Source of the DNA: Corynebacterium parakroppenstedtii
GTDB lineage: Bacteria; Actinomycetota; Actinomycetes; Mycobacteriales; Mycobacteriaceae
DNA: 64,000 nt
Reading direction: 5' to 3'
Assembly: GCF_019754935.1 (NCBI RefSeq)
Contig: NZ_JAGSOA010000002.1
Span: 62,001-126,000 of the forward strand
The position numbers and the translations under genes were made by a program. Below, piece after piece: positions 43,554 to 54,132 of this stretch. The first letter of the stretch is position 1, and each line of letters starts with the position of its first letter. The notes under the pieces were generated by a model, which searched no databases, was not told the DNA's origin, and saw nothing but the letters and a program-made list of their open reading frames with translations.

Positions 43554-44405
43554 ATGAGCAAGAAGCGTCGCCCTGAACCGAAACCGCCCGAATTCCTGCC
43601 GCACCTTGTGGACGCTCATACCCATTTATGGGCCACCGGAGCCCACGATGCAGCCGGAATTTCGGAGCTGATGACCCGAGCCGCCGGCAGTGGCGTGGAA
43701 TGGGTGTGCACTGTAGGCGACGGATTGGACGAAGCCGAGAAAGCCCTCGAGGCCGCCCATCTCCATCCCGATGTTGTCGCAGCGTGCGCCATCCACCCGA
43801 CGCGAGCCGGCGAGCTGACCGACAGTGTGCGTGCCCGCATTGAAGAGATGGCCGAGGATCCTCGCTGTGTCGCGGTCGGGGAGACCGGGCTCGACTATTA
43901 CTGGTTGGGCAAGCTCGACGAGTGTGCGGACAAGGACACTCAGCGTGAGGCCCTGCGCTGGCACGCGGACCTGGCGCGCCGGGTTAATAAACCGCTCATG
44001 ATCCACAATCGTGAGGGCGACGAGGATTTGCTGGCCATTCTCGCCGATTATGGCGACGACCTCACGGTGATGCTGCACTGCTTCTCGTCCCCACTGGAGG
44101 TTGCGGAAGAAGCATTGTCCAGGGGATACATTTTGTCCTTCGCGGGGAATTCGACATTTAAACGTAACGACGAACTCCGCGAAGCGGCCCGCCGCGCCCC
44201 CGTAGGTCAGATCACAGTTGAGACCGACGCGCCCTATATGACTCCGGAACCATTCCGTGGCGCGAAGAACGAATCGGCATATGTCGGCTACACCGCCCGT
44301 CGGTTGGCTGAGGTGAGAGGGGAGAGCCCTGAGGAGTTTGCCCTCCACACAGGCCAGACCACCGCAAGGATTTTCGGGATGGAACGCTCTAGCTCGGAGG
44401 ACTAA
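43554..44405 (+). CDS. tatD: TatD family metal-dependent hydrolase
   Basis: A 283-residue TIM-barrel hydrolase. Metal ligands are visible in LVDAHTHL, VGETGLDYYW, MIHNREGDEDLL and ETDAPYMTPEPFRG. The family has 3'-5' DNase/RNase activity in repair. It precedes rpfB and ksgA as in M. tuberculosis (Rv1008-Rv1010). The N-terminus is basic (MSKKRRPEPKPP). Confidence 0.94.
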   Translation: MSKKRRPEPKPPEFLPHLVDAHTHLWATGAHDAAGISELMTRAAGSGVEWVCTVGDGLDEAEKALEAAHLHPDVVAACAIHPTRAGELTDSVRARIEEMAEDPRCVAVGETGLDYYWLGKLDECADKDTQREALRWHADLARRVNKPLMIHNREGDEDLLAILADYGDDLTVMLHCFSSPLEVAEEALSRGYILSFAGNSTFKRNDELREAARRAPVGQITVETDAPYMTPEPFRGAKNESAYVGYTARRLAEVRGESPEEFALHTGQTTARIFGMERSSSED

Positions 44406-44654
44406 TTTCGGGTGATCGAGCCTGATTTTCTGTGTCCTCCATCACAAATCGAGGGTGTTGGTTCCAAGGCTGAGTTCAGCATATGGCCAGCTCATAGCCA
44501 CGAAATCCGCCAAATGTTACGAAAGTGTCACAAGTGATGGTAACTTTTGGTTACGGATCCGTTGCTTCACCCCCATCTAATTGCTACTCTGTCGAAGTTG
44601 TTATCAGATCGTGACTTTGGGCAGGCTCCACCATTCTGAGCCGGAGAGAAAGAC

Positions 44655-45821
44655 GTGAGCACTCAGAAGAAATCTCGCATCCACCGCATTAACCACACCT
44701 CCTCCACGCCAGTGCGTGTCGCTACCGGCGGTATGCTGGCCACCTTGGTTGTCGGTGGCGCTGTTGCAGTTAACGCTCAGAAGAACCTCATCCTGAACGT
44801 TAACGGCGAAACCTCCCACGTCAGCGCGATGTCCGGGGATGTTAAGAGTATTCTCGCCTCACACGATGTCGACCTTAAAGATGGCGACTTCGTTTCCCCT
44901 GCTGCGAACAGCTCCGTTAAGGACAAACAAGAGATCACGGTTCGCACCGCTCGCCCCGTCACCCTGACTGTCGATGGCGTCCAAAAGACCATCCAGTCCA
45001 CCGCCCTCACCGTTAAGGACTTCCTTAACCAGGTCGGCACCATCAACCCGGACGATTACGTGTCTGCCCAGGGCAGCACCAAGATCCCGGAAAGTGGCAT
45101 GAAGCTCGAGGTCGTGCCGCTCAAGGACATCACCCTTGACGACGGTGGCCAGCTCGGCGACATGAAAGTTCCCGCTGTCACGGTGAAGGACTTCCTTGAC
45201 CGTCGTGGAATCAAGCTGGGTGCCGACGACAAAGTCACGCCAGAGCTCGGCAAGAAGCTGGTCAGTGGCGACAAGATCACCATTGAGCGCAACAAGACCG
45301 AAGACCAGACGGTGAAAGAGGCTGTGGAGCCGACCGTCCGTTACGTTGACGACCCCAACAGCCCGAAGGGTTCGGAGACCGTCGTTAAGCCAGGTAAAGC
45401 TGGCGAGCGCGAAGTGACCTACACCGTCAAGTCCCGTAACGGCCAGGAAGTTCAGCGCTGGGAGAAAGCCTCCAAGATCCTCTCTGAGGCCACCGAAAAG
45501 GTCATCTCGCGCGGTACGAAGGCAGCCGTCGCCCCGACCAAGTCCTCTTCGGCATCGGCTCCTGCTGTTGCCGGTGGATCGGTATGGGACTCCATCGCCC
45601 AGTGTGAGTCCGGTGGAAAGTGGAACACCAGCACCGGAAACGGCTTCTCCGGTGGCCTGCAGTTTACCGATCAGACCTGGCAAGCATTCGGTGGTGGGGC
45701 ATACGCTCCTACCGCTGCCGGCGCTACCCGCGAGCAGCAGATCGCCGTCGCTAACAAGGTTCAGGCTGCCCAGGGTTGGGGAGCATGGCCGGCCTGCACG
45801 TCGAAGCTCGGAATCCGCTAA
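44655..45821 (+). CDS. rpfB: resuscitation-promoting factor RpfB type
   Basis: A 388-residue secreted or anchored muralytic factor. A basic N-terminus and a membrane helix (about 17-38) are followed by three DUF348 repeats ([20 protein letters not shown] and two like it) and a G5 domain (about 205-285). The lysozyme-like Rpf domain (about 311-388) has [16 protein letters not shown] with catalytic Glu and ends [12 protein letters not shown]. It cleaves peptidoglycan and stimulates regrowth. The start is GTG with GGAGAGAAAG upstream. The 249-base upstream gap holds an imperfect GTAAC/GTTAC repeat at about 44539-44553 and nothing else clear. Confidence 0.96.
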   Translation: MSTQKKSRIHRINHTSSTPVRVATGGMLATLVVGGAVAVNAQKNLILNVNGETSHVSAMSGDVKSILASHDVDLKDGDFVSPAANSSVKDKQEITVRTARPVTLTVDGVQKTIQSTALTVKDFLNQVGTINPDDYVSAQGSTKIPESGMKLEVVPLKDITLDDGGQLGDMKVPAVTVKDFLDRRGIKLGADDKVTPELGKKLVSGDKITIERNKTEDQTVKEAVEPTVRYVDDPNSPKGSETVVKPGKAGEREVTYTVKSRNGQEVQRWEKASKILSEATEKVISRGTKAAVAPTKSSSASAPAVAGGSVWDSIAQCESGGKWNTSTGNGFSGGLQFTDQTWQAFGGGAYAPTAAGATREQQIAVANKVQAAQGWGAWPACTSKLGIR

Positions 45822-45824
45822 CCT
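45819..45824 (+). promoter_or_regulatory. -10 hexamer TAACCT, possible leaderless ksgA
   Basis: TAACCT overlaps the rpfB stop and lies 6 bases before the GTG of ksgA, which has no ribosome site. ksgA may thus have its own promoter. Confidence 0.35.
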
Positions 45825-45830
45825 AACGGT

Positions 45831-46766
45831 GTGAATCAACCCCCCACTCCTCCGCGTACCGCAGATCATGTTTCTCCAGCCGTCCAGCTTTTGGGGCCGA
45901 AAGAAATAAGAGACCTCGCGAGGACCGTGGGGGTTGTTCCAACTAAAAAGCGTGGACAAAACTTCGTCGTCGATCCCAACACGGTCCGGCGAATCGTCGC
46001 CACTGCTGACTTGTCGCCCGACGATCACGTTCTTGAAGTTGGCCCGGGATTGGGCTCGTTAACGCTTGGCCTTCTTGATGTCGTCTCAAAAGTGACGGCG
46101 GTGGAGATCGATACCACGCTGGCTGAACAACTCCCGCACACCGTAGCGGAGTACGCCCCGACACGCGCAGAAAGCCTCAGCGTGATCTGCTCCGATGCGT
46201 TAGCGATTGCCGGCTCAGCTGCAGCGGACACGGGTGAGAATCCTCCGACGGCGTTCGTCGCCAACCTGCCCTACAACGTCGCGGTCCCGATTCTTCTGCA
46301 TGTTCTGGAGATCTTCCCGACGATCACGCGCGTCCTGGTCATGGTCCAGGCTGAGGTTGCCGACCGCCTTGCCGCCGAACCGGGGAACCGCGTCTACGGT
46401 GTTCCCAGCGTGAAGGCTCGCTTTTATGGCCAGGTTCAGCGTACAGGTGCCATCGGGAAAAATGTGTTCTGGCCCGCCCCCAATGTGGATTCCGGGTTGG
46501 TCAAACTCACTCGCGGCACCCGGCCGTGGCCAACTGATTCCGCCGCGCGAGCCCAACTATGGCCGATCATTGACGCCGCGTTCGCCCAACGTCGAAAAAC
46601 CCTGCGAGCTGCCCTGAAAGGGCACTATGGAAACGCGGCCGCAGCAGAGAACGCTCTCCGGGAAGCCGGAATTGATCCGCAACGCCGCGGGGAGACACTG
46701 TCAATCGACGAATTTATCTCGCTGGCACAGTTGTCGGCGGGCACAGAAACACCCACTAGTCGATAA
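45831..46766 (+). CDS. ksgA: 16S rRNA (adenine(1518)-N6/adenine(1519)-N6)-dimethyltransferase
   Basis: A 311-residue KsgA. It has [20 protein letters not shown] motif [23 protein letters not shown], the catalytic [14 protein letters not shown] (NLPY) and [14 protein letters not shown]. It dimethylates two adenines of the 3' hairpin of 16S rRNA. The start is GTG, 10 bases after rpfB. The ispE-like gene follows 23 bases later. Confidence 0.96.
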   Translation: MNQPPTPPRTADHVSPAVQLLGPKEIRDLARTVGVVPTKKRGQNFVVDPNTVRRIVATADLSPDDHVLEVGPGLGSLTLGLLDVVSKVTAVEIDTTLAEQLPHTVAEYAPTRAESLSVICSDALAIAGSAAADTGENPPTAFVANLPYNVAVPILLHVLEIFPTITRVLVMVQAEVADRLAAEPGNRVYGVPSVKARFYGQVQRTGAIGKNVFWPAPNVDSGLVKLTRGTRPWPTDSAARAQLWPIIDAAFAQRRKTLRAALKGHYGNAAAAENALREAGIDPQRRGETLSIDEFISLAQLSAGTETPTSR

Positions 46767-46789
46767 CGGGTGGTTGAGGAGGTGAAACC

Positions 46790-48115
46790 ATGACGTCCAG
46801 CAACGGCGATAGACCTGTGTTCAATTCAGACTGGGACCAGTACATCGACGCCTGGGACGGTGTCACCGGACAAGCACCAGCCGTCCTGTCGGTCTACCTC
46901 CAGGCTCACTCGTCAGGTTTCACATCCGTCGCGCAGTCGGTTTCCCTAGAGAATTCCGTCACCATCCATCCAGTCACGGACGCGGAAAGTGGGTTTCGCC
47001 GCGGTCTAAGAGAAGCATCAACTGTCGATAGATCACCACTGACGACGGGCTGCGTCGTCCACGATCTTTCCGTCGGCGGCAATGTGCCGATGGGTCAGCT
47101 CCCAACCGGGCCCGACAATGTTGTGTGGAGGATCGTTGAGCGGATCGCTGAGGCCTACCGCTCCGTGATGTCGCCATCGCTGGCCCTGCCACAAGTCGAC
47201 GTGAGTGTGACCAAGCGCATCCCGTTGTCGGCGGGCTTAGGTAGTAAAGCGGCCGACGTCGCCGCGGCCATCGTGGCCGCTGACCGATTCTTTGGCTATC
47301 ACTTCATCGTGCGCGTGATGGGATTCTCCGCACCAGGGGGAACCGAGACCAGCAGCGTCGGCTCTTTGTCGAGTGATGTACTGCGTCGCATTGCGTGGGA
47401 AGAATGCCCCGACGAATACGCCGCGATCGAACTTGCGCTCGAGGGTGGGACGAGCCTGATCAACCTGGACCACGATGCCCAACCAGAATCCGACGTCACA
47501 TCTCGACGGACGCCACTTCTGGCGCGAGGTCCCTATTGGTGGGTGATAACGATGCCGGTGGTGACGTTGCCAGAGATGGCGATGCCATGGGCCGCGCCAT
47601 CGCCAGCCCACGAGGAACAGGCCGCTCAGTCCCACCACAATCCGTCCGTCCAGCACAGTGACGACGAACACGAGGACGCCGACGAGAGCGGGGCAGGGTT
47701 GTGCCACCGCGTCGTCGAGCGCTTGGCCGTACAACGTGCGGAGATGGCGTCGGGAAAAAGGTCGCAGTACGGCGTCGGCAAGATAGAAGACATTGAGCGC
47801 GCGCTCGTATCGGGCGACCCCACGGACGTTGCGAAGACGATGGGCAACGATCTGTACCCGGCAGCAACCAGCGTCGTCCCGTCCCTTCGTCGGGTTATTC
47901 AGGCGGGCACGCGGGCGGGTGCCCTCGGCACCATCGTGGCTCAGCAAGGTCCAGCCTGCGCAATGCTGTGCGCCGACGAGGACCATGCCCGCGACGTGCA
48001 GGCCGAATTGGCGGGGAGTGGCGTTGTCCGCACAGCTAGAATTGCACCCAGCCACAGGCCGGGAAGCCAGAGTGGTGCACACCTCGTCTCTGATGAGGAT
48101 AAAAAATCGCCGTAA
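46790..48115 (+). CDS. diverged IspE-like GHMP kinase, probably non-catalytic
   Basis: A 441-residue protein at the conserved ispE position, much longer than usual (about 300). The scaffold is kept: GPDNVVWRIVERIAEA, VSVTKRIPLSAGLG, NDLYPAATSVVPSLRRVI and AGALGTIVAQQGPACAMLCA. The kinase signatures are not. The N-terminal K-N-L and DGYHEL are gone (SVYLQAHSSGFTSVAQSVSL), the ATP loop GGSADAAA reads GSKAADVAAA (151-160), LGSDVPF reads EECPDEY (204-210), and GSGPT reads QQGPA (385-389). A Ser/His/Asp/Glu insertion lies at about 272-302. The frame is intact with GAGG upstream, so it is expressed but unlikely to phosphorylate CDP-methylerythritol. Confidence 0.7.
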   Translation: MTSSNGDRPVFNSDWDQYIDAWDGVTGQAPAVLSVYLQAHSSGFTSVAQSVSLENSVTIHPVTDAESGFRRGLREASTVDRSPLTTGCVVHDLSVGGNVPMGQLPTGPDNVVWRIVERIAEAYRSVMSPSLALPQVDVSVTKRIPLSAGLGSKAADVAAAIVAADRFFGYHFIVRVMGFSAPGGTETSSVGSLSSDVLRRIAWEECPDEYAAIELALEGGTSLINLDHDAQPESDVTSRRTPLLARGPYWWVITMPVVTLPEMAMPWAAPSPAHEEQAAQSHHNPSVQHSDDEHEDADESGAGLCHRVVERLAVQRAEMASGKRSQYGVGKIEDIERALVSGDPTDVAKTMGNDLYPAATSVVPSLRRVIQAGTRAGALGTIVAQQGPACAMLCADEDHARDVQAELAGSGVVRTARIAPSHRPGSQSGAHLVSDEDKKSP

Positions 48116-48199
48116 CCGTCACCCTGTGGCTGCCCGAATCGCACATGCCACCAGCGTCGCCTGTCCCACGCCCACACGAGTAAGGAGCTCACAGAACTA

Positions 48200-50020
48200 A
48201 TGGCAGCAGTACGCCCGCTCATCACGACGGATTCCGTCACCATGACCCGCGGCATCACGACGGTGCTCGACGACGTGACGGTGGCGGTGAATGAGGGCGA
48301 TAGGATCGGTGTCGTGGGGCTCAACGGCGGCGGAAAGTCCACCTTGCTCGGTGTTCTGACCCGGAGCATTGAGCCCGATTCGGGCCGAGTCACCCACGGG
48401 CGCTCTGTCCAGATCGCGACCGTGGCCCAGCGTGCGCAGAGCTCGTCAGCCTCAGTCATCCAGACGATCGTCGGGGAGAAAGCCGCCTACGAGTGGGCCG
48501 CCGACCCCGAGGTACGGTCCATCATTGCCGGCCTTGACCTGTCGGAACTGTTGGACGAGCCGACCGATTCCATCTCCGGTGGCCAATTCCGTCGGGTCAT
48601 GCTCGCCGCCGCTTTGGTGCGAAAAGTCGATGTCCTAGTTCTCGACGAGCCCACCAACCACCTCGATATCGAGGGTGTTCAGTGGTTGGCCGATCATTTG
48701 CGACTCCGGAATTGCGCTCAAGTGATCGTCACCCACGATCGCTGGTTCTTGGACACCGTGGCGACGCGTACGTGGGAGGTCCACGACGGTTCGGTGGACA
48801 CCTATGAAGGTGGATATAACGACTGGATGTTCGCCCGCGCCGAGCGCCAGCGCCAGGCCGACGCGGCCGAGCAGCGTCGCCAAAACCTGGCGCGGAAAGA
48901 GTTGGCGTGGTTGCGTCGCGGAGCGCCCGCCCGCACGTCGAAACCCCGATACCGGGTGGAAGCCGCCGAGGCGCTCATTGCCGACGTCCCGGCGCCGCGT
49001 AACACGGTGGAGCTGATGGCGTTTTCCAAGCAGCGCCAGGGGAAAATCGTTGTGGACCTTGTGGATGCGACGATTGCCACCCCCGATGGACGCGTCTTGG
49101 TCGATGACTTGACGTGGCGCATCGGCCCAGGGGAGCGCATTGGCCTCGTCGGGGTCAATGGTTCGGGCAAAACGACGGTGATGCGGACGATCGCCGGCGA
49201 TTATCCGATGGTTGCGGGCAAACGCCGCGAGGGTAAGACGCTCCGTTTGGGCTGGTTGCGGCAGGAACTCGAGGATATCCCCGAGGACCTCACCGTCATT
49301 GACGCGATTAAGGCGGTGGCTGAGTATGTAGTGTTGGGCAAGAAGGAAATGTCGGCCTCGCAAGTCGCCGAGCGCTTAGGTTTCCCGGTGAAGCGGCAGC
49401 GTCAGCCGGTTCGCGATTTGTCGGGTGGCGAGCGCCGTCGGCTACAACTGACCCGGATCTTGATGTCGGAACCCAATCTTTTGCTTCTCGACGAGCCCAC
49501 CAACGATTTGGATATTGACACCCTTCAGGAATTGGAGTCAATGCTGGACGGGTGGCCGGGAACGCTGATCGTGATTTCGCACGATCGCTACCTGATTGAG
49601 CGTATTTGCGATAGTGTTTTCGCCTTATTCGGCGATGGTGATGTAACGCATCTACCAGGCGGTATCGACGAATATCTTGATTGCCGACGTTCCATGGCCG
49701 ACCATGCGGCGTCGGGTACTGGGTTTGCCGCAGGAACAGAGGCGATTGCTTCGGGGAATCAGCAGAAGGAGGGTTCCCTTTCTGCGGCCGAAAAACATAA
49801 AATCTCGAAGGAAATGAACTCTCTTGAACGAAAGATCGCCAAAGTTCAGAAGAGAGAAGAGAAAATCCAGCAGGATATGGCTGATGTCGCGAGCAATTCG
49901 AATGGCACGGACACAGAAAAATTGACTGAATTGGATAGAGATCTGTCCCAGGCCCGCGAAGAAAGGGAAGAACTAGAAATGGTCTGGATGGAATACGGCG
50001 AAAAGCTTGAGCAACAGTAA
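48200..50020 (+). CDS. ABC-F family ATPase (Uup type)
   Basis: A 606-residue duplicated ATPase without membrane helices. Walker A motifs are GLNGGGKST and GVNGSGKTT, signatures SGGQFRRVM and SGGERRRLQL, Walker B LVLDEPTNHLD and LLDEPTNDLD. An arm/linker lies between the halves. A C-terminal coiled coil (about 540-606, KISKEMNSLERKIAKVQK) is as in Uup, which acts on ribosomes or DNA. It follows ispE as in corynebacteria. AAGGAG precedes the ATG. Confidence 0.93.
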   Translation: MAAVRPLITTDSVTMTRGITTVLDDVTVAVNEGDRIGVVGLNGGGKSTLLGVLTRSIEPDSGRVTHGRSVQIATVAQRAQSSSASVIQTIVGEKAAYEWAADPEVRSIIAGLDLSELLDEPTDSISGGQFRRVMLAAALVRKVDVLVLDEPTNHLDIEGVQWLADHLRLRNCAQVIVTHDRWFLDTVATRTWEVHDGSVDTYEGGYNDWMFARAERQRQADAAEQRRQNLARKELAWLRRGAPARTSKPRYRVEAAEALIADVPAPRNTVELMAFSKQRQGKIVVDLVDATIATPDGRVLVDDLTWRIGPGERIGLVGVNGSGKTTVMRTIAGDYPMVAGKRREGKTLRLGWLRQELEDIPEDLTVIDAIKAVAEYVVLGKKEMSASQVAERLGFPVKRQRQPVRDLSGGERRRLQLTRILMSEPNLLLLDEPTNDLDIDTLQELESMLDGWPGTLIVISHDRYLIERICDSVFALFGDGDVTHLPGGIDEYLDCRRSMADHAASGTGFAAGTEAIASGNQQKEGSLSAAEKHKISKEMNSLERKIAKVQKREEKIQQDMADVASNSNGTDTEKLTELDRDLSQAREEREELEMVWMEYGEKLEQQ

Positions 50021-50091
50021 GCTCGCCCCGGATGGTTACTGAGGGAATGGACGACACCGGCGGCGGTCAGGACAGATCAGGAGGGTAGTGG

Positions 50092-52137
50092 ATGGCGACG
50101 GCGAACCAGGGACAACGCCCGTCACGGGACGTGTCGAAGCCAGGGCAGCAGCTAACCTTTGACTTTGGAAAAGACTTTGACCGTGACGTGGAGTTCTATC
50201 GTCGCGCCGATGACGCTCCTGTTTTCCTTAGCACTGCGGTAGACTCCTATTCGGGCCGTGACGCTCCGATTCGGCGTCGGCTCATGGTGGCTTGGCTGTG
50301 GCTCCGCCCTGACCCAGTCGGTGTCGTTCTGGGAACGGTCGCATTCTTGATGGCCATGACTCCGTCCCTCCTGCCCCGCACCTGGCTCTTCCAAGGAGTG
50401 GTCTGTGGCGTGTCGGCCGTGACAGCCTATGCGTTCGGCGTGGTCATCCACTGGATCTGGGATCTGTGGCTCGACGATCTTATTGCACCCCGGGTGGAGG
50501 ATTTGTCATTGCGGTTGCCCCGATGGCGGTGGGGGGCCGACCGTCGGCTCGAAACGGCGATGCGTCGGCTAGAGGCCGAAGCACGAAGACCTGCGTTCGT
50601 GGGCGGATCGCTACGTTTTCGGTGGCGTTTCGCTCTTGACGCGGCGCTTTTTATTGCTGTCCCCATTGCGACGATCATCATGTCTTTGTTCGCGGTCCGG
50701 TGGCAGAACCAGATCGCCCGGACGATGGGGGCGGAAGCTTACACGCCGGCAAAGTTCTTGCTAGTCATACCGGTAGGGCTTGGCCTGTGGGCAGCCGTTG
50801 TTGGAGTAGTCCGTGTGCTCATTAACGTGGTCGAGTGGTTGGCAGATCATGGTCCACAGCGATGGGGAGACGCAACCAGGTCCATCGCCGCCTGGCTCGT
50901 TGTCGTCGTAGTGTTGGTTTTTGTCGGGGACAAGATTGTGCCAGGAACGACGATGTCCGTGGCAGAACGGGTGTTTTCGGTACGGAATAACAAGATCCGG
51001 TCTGATCTTGTTCAGCCAACGGTGCCGGAACGGTCGGGCAGCCCAGAATCTGAGGCATCATGGGATGGGCTTGGTGCGTTTGGTACTCGATTCACGGGCT
51101 TAGGTTTGCACAAGGATGAGCTGGAGAAACTCACTGGTCAGCCCGCGAAGGAACCGATTCGCGTCTACGGTGGTCTGAAAAATGAGCCTGATGATCAAGC
51201 GCGCGCGAATCTCGTCGTCCGTGAATTGGAACGAACACATGCCGCCAACCGCGAAGTTCTCTTTGTTATTCCGACGACGGGGACCGGGTGGGTGAACCCG
51301 ACTGCTGCGCAAGCTATCGAGTTGATGTTTAACGGCGATACCGCCATTGCGGCGGATCAGTATTCGTTCCTCCCCAGTGGTTTGCAGTTCGTCGCGGACA
51401 GACAGCGAGTAAAAGAAGCCGGTCAAGTGTTAATTAACACTGTGGTCGATTGGTGGAATACGCTGCCGAAAGATCACCGCCCGCGAATTTACGTATACGG
51501 CGAGTCCTTGGGGACATCCGCGGGCGAGGGCGCTTTTTCGGGCCTGCGCGATATCGTGAACTCGGTCAATGGTGTTCTGTGGGTGGGGCCGCAAAATAGT
51601 AATAATTTGTGGAGCCAATTTGTGGCCCGACGTGATCTGGGGACTCCGGAAGTGGAGCCCACCTATTCCGATGGGCTGACCGTCCGCTTCGCCAACGGTC
51701 CGAAGAAAATATGGTCCTGGGAGGAGTCTCATGAACCAGCGACCCGTGAAGATAGTCCGCTGTGGCCGGGTCCGCGTGTGCTGTACCTACAGCACCCGTC
51801 GGATCCGGTGGTGTGGTGGTCGCCGAAACTCCTTTTCCAACGGCCTGATTGGTTGAAAGAACCGCCCAAGGGGGATCGCTCGCCAGCAATGACATGGGTG
51901 CCGATTCTCACGTTTTGGCAGGTCACGCTGGATCTTCCCGTCGCTGCCAATGTTCCGAATGGGCATGGCCACAACTATGGGCTCCAGCTTCTTGACGGAT
52001 TAGCGGCAGTGGCAGGCAACGGAAAATTCACCAAAGACGATATGCCTCGTCTGAAAAAGCAATTGGCGACGGCGATGGAGGGGCAAGGTCCCGAAAAGGA
52101 AGTCGGCGTCGACCAAAAGAAGATGAATGGTAACTAG
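50092..52137 (+). CDS. membrane alpha/beta-hydrolase family protein
   Basis: A 681-residue protein. A polar start is followed by four to five membrane helices (about 78-290: FLMAMTPSLLPRTWLFQGVV and others) and then a hydrolase domain of the actinobacterial two-part family. This has VLFVIPTTGTGWVNPTA, nucleophile elbow YVYGESLGTSAG, VLYLQHPSDPVVWW with the likely Asp, and NGHGHNYG with the likely His. The substrate is unknown, perhaps an envelope lipid. GGAGGGTAGTGG precedes the ATG. Confidence 0.82.
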   Translation: MATANQGQRPSRDVSKPGQQLTFDFGKDFDRDVEFYRRADDAPVFLSTAVDSYSGRDAPIRRRLMVAWLWLRPDPVGVVLGTVAFLMAMTPSLLPRTWLFQGVVCGVSAVTAYAFGVVIHWIWDLWLDDLIAPRVEDLSLRLPRWRWGADRRLETAMRRLEAEARRPAFVGGSLRFRWRFALDAALFIAVPIATIIMSLFAVRWQNQIARTMGAEAYTPAKFLLVIPVGLGLWAAVVGVVRVLINVVEWLADHGPQRWGDATRSIAAWLVVVVVLVFVGDKIVPGTTMSVAERVFSVRNNKIRSDLVQPTVPERSGSPESEASWDGLGAFGTRFTGLGLHKDELEKLTGQPAKEPIRVYGGLKNEPDDQARANLVVRELERTHAANREVLFVIPTTGTGWVNPTAAQAIELMFNGDTAIAADQYSFLPSGLQFVADRQRVKEAGQVLINTVVDWWNTLPKDHRPRIYVYGESLGTSAGEGAFSGLRDIVNSVNGVLWVGPQNSNNLWSQFVARRDLGTPEVEPTYSDGLTVRFANGPKKIWSWEESHEPATREDSPLWPGPRVLYLQHPSDPVVWWSPKLLFQRPDWLKEPPKGDRSPAMTWVPILTFWQVTLDLPVAANVPNGHGHNYGLQLLDGLAAVAGNGKFTKDDMPRLKKQLATAMEGQGPEKEVGVDQKKMNGN

Positions 52138-52193
52138 GGCACGGGTGCTCCGCCGGCCCGACGGCCCCCCCCACGAAGGCGGAGCCGAATCGC

Positions 52194-52199
52194 TACCCT
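52194..52199 (+). promoter_or_regulatory. -10 hexamer TACCCT, leaderless ABM gene
   Basis: TACCCT, 7 bases, then ATG at 52207. Confidence 0.4.
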
Positions 52200-52206
52200 G
52201 GATGCC

Positions 52207-52542
52207 ATGATTCTTATTAACGTGAGGTACCGTCCGAAGCCAGAATTCGTCGAGTCATTCCGCGAGAAAATGGATGAGTTCACCCAGGCATGCCGCCAGG
52301 AGCCCGGATGCCTGTTCTTCGAGTGGTACCGGAACACCGATGACCCCAACGAATACATCCTGATCGAGGCCTACAAGGATGCGGAGGCCGGCAAGGTTCA
52401 CGCCGAGTCCGATCACTTCGCCAAGGGCATTGAGGAGATGAACAAGGTTCTGCAGTCCAGGCCGAAGATTATCAACACGACCATGGAAGATCGCTCCGGC
52501 TGGGACGATATGTCCGAGGTCACCATTGATGGTGATGAGTGA
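52207..52542 (+). CDS. antibiotic biosynthesis monooxygenase (ABM) domain protein
   Basis: A 111-residue ferredoxin-like ABM protein: MILINVRYRPKPEFVESFRE, CRQEPGCLFFEWYRNTDDPN and LIEAYKDAEAGKVHAESDHF. Small ABM proteins act as quinol monooxygenases or heme-related oxygenases; the heme-degrading IsdG type needs Asn/Trp/His residues not clearly placed here, so a quinol-type role is more likely. Confidence 0.85.
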   Translation: MILINVRYRPKPEFVESFREKMDEFTQACRQEPGCLFFEWYRNTDDPNEYILIEAYKDAEAGKVHAESDHFAKGIEEMNKVLQSRPKIINTTMEDRSGWDDMSEVTIDGDE

Positions 52543-52592
52543 TATTTTCACTCAACAGCACGTGTGACATTACAGGAGCGTAGGTAGCGCGT

Positions 52593-52598
52593 TATCCT
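52593..52598 (+). promoter_or_regulatory. -10 hexamer TATCCT, leaderless sdaA
   Basis: TATCCT, 7 bases, then ATG at 52606, no ribosome site. Confidence 0.5.
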
Positions 52599-52605
52599 CG
52601 TCCAT

Positions 52606-54069
52606 ATGACTGTGAGCACATTTGAACTATTTCGCATTGGTGTGGGGCCATCGAGTTCGCACACTGTGGGACCAATGCGTGCTGGGCTCGAATTTGCACG
52701 CAGCTTACGTGAGCGCTTAACCACGACATCGGCCGACGACGTCCCCGCCACGGCCGATTCTGGTCTTGCCGACGATGAATACGTCGAGCTGGTCGGTGGT
52801 GCTGTCACCCAGGATCCAGAGAGCATCACCGTTATTCTCTATGGCTCGCTCGCCGCGACGGGGGCTGGGCACGGAACCCTAGGCGCGTGCCTGTTGGGGC
52901 TCGATGGGGCGGATCCGGCGACCGTTGACCCTGATTTCATGGGGCCACGTTTGGAGGAGATTCGGCGCACACGAACAATCAATCTTGCGGGGGATGAATC
53001 CCTGCAGGTCCAGTGTGGTTTTGAAGATATTGTTCTCCGTCCGACGGTCGTGCGGACCATTCACACGAATGCCGTCACATTTTCCGCCATCGTGCGTGGT
53101 CAGCGCTATAAACAAACGTTTTATTCGATTGGTGGGGGCTTTATCCGAACAAAGGAAGAAGTCCCTGATCAAGACGCCTTGACCGGTCCGTGGTTGTTCA
53201 CCTCGAGTAAGGAGCTCGTGGCAAAAGCCGAGCAGCTGGGAGGCTCCGTCGCGGAAGTTCAGCGCAAGTGTGAGCAGTCGAGACGAAGCGATCCGCAGAT
53301 CAACGCTGATCTCGACGCCATCGCGGAGGCCATGTCTGATTGCGCTAAACGTGGGGTGAGCCAGGAGGGCATTTTGCCCGGTGGCCTGGGCGTGCGGCGT
53401 CGTGCTCAGAAGTGGTACAGCGACCTTATTATTGATGATCCTCATCAAACCGCCGAGTTTTCCACCGACTGGGTGAACTTGGTTGCTCTCGCGGTCAATG
53501 AAGAAAACGCTGCTGGTGGGCGTGTTGTGACAGCGCCGACGAATGGGGCAGCGGGGATCATTCCGGCGGTTGGTTTTTATGCTCTGACCTTCACCCCGGC
53601 CGGCCGCAAGGATCCACAGGGCACTGCACGTCGATTCCTCTTGGCTGCCGCGGCAGTGGGCTCCTTATATAAGGAGAGGGCCTCCATTTCCGGGGCCGAA
53701 GTGGGATGCCAAGGTGAAGTGGGCTCAGCAGCGTCGATGGCCGCCGCGGGGTTGGCCGAGGTCTTGGGCGGAACACCACAGCAAGTCGAAAATGCCGCCG
53801 AAATCGCGATGGAACATTCCCTAGGCCTCACCTGTGATCCGATTAGTGGGCTGGTCCAGGTACCATGCATCGAGCGCAACGCCATTTCGGCTGGTAAAGC
53901 CATCAATGCGGCGCGTATGTCCTTGCGCGGCGACGGTACTCACCGCGTGAGCCTGGATGAAGTCATCACCACGATGAAGGAAACCGGCGCGGATATGTCG
54001 GATCGCTATAAGGAGACCGCGGGCGGTGGCCTTGCGTTGCACGTCGCCGTCAATGTGCCTGAATGTTAG
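52606..54069 (+). CDS. sdaA: L-serine ammonia-lyase (iron-sulfur type)
   Basis: A 487-residue single-chain serine deaminase making pyruvate and ammonia. The N-terminal beta domain begins [20 protein letters not shown]. The alpha domain has [34 protein letters not shown] and [18 protein letters not shown], whose cysteines hold the 4Fe-4S cluster that binds serine. A Ser/Thr/Asp-rich insertion lies near residues 37-52. Confidence 0.95.
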   Translation: MTVSTFELFRIGVGPSSSHTVGPMRAGLEFARSLRERLTTTSADDVPATADSGLADDEYVELVGGAVTQDPESITVILYGSLAATGAGHGTLGACLLGLDGADPATVDPDFMGPRLEEIRRTRTINLAGDESLQVQCGFEDIVLRPTVVRTIHTNAVTFSAIVRGQRYKQTFYSIGGGFIRTKEEVPDQDALTGPWLFTSSKELVAKAEQLGGSVAEVQRKCEQSRRSDPQINADLDAIAEAMSDCAKRGVSQEGILPGGLGVRRRAQKWYSDLIIDDPHQTAEFSTDWVNLVALAVNEENAAGGRVVTAPTNGAAGIIPAVGFYALTFTPAGRKDPQGTARRFLLAAAAVGSLYKERASISGAEVGCQGEVGSAASMAAAGLAEVLGGTPQQVENAAEIAMEHSLGLTCDPISGLVQVPCIERNAISAGKAINAARMSLRGDGTHRVSLDEVITTMKETGADMSDRYKETAGGGLALHVAVNVPEC

Positions 54070-54132
54070 GTTTCACCTGCCGGTATGTACTATTCGAAGT
54101 AGGGTATGTGATCAACCAGGAGAGGCCCCACG

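Noticed and set aside
44406..44654. Possible c-di-AMP (ydaO) riboswitch before rpfB
   Set aside because: Such switches precede rpf genes in some actinobacteria, but the conserved cores could not be found here; only a short GTAAC/GTTAC repeat is seen.
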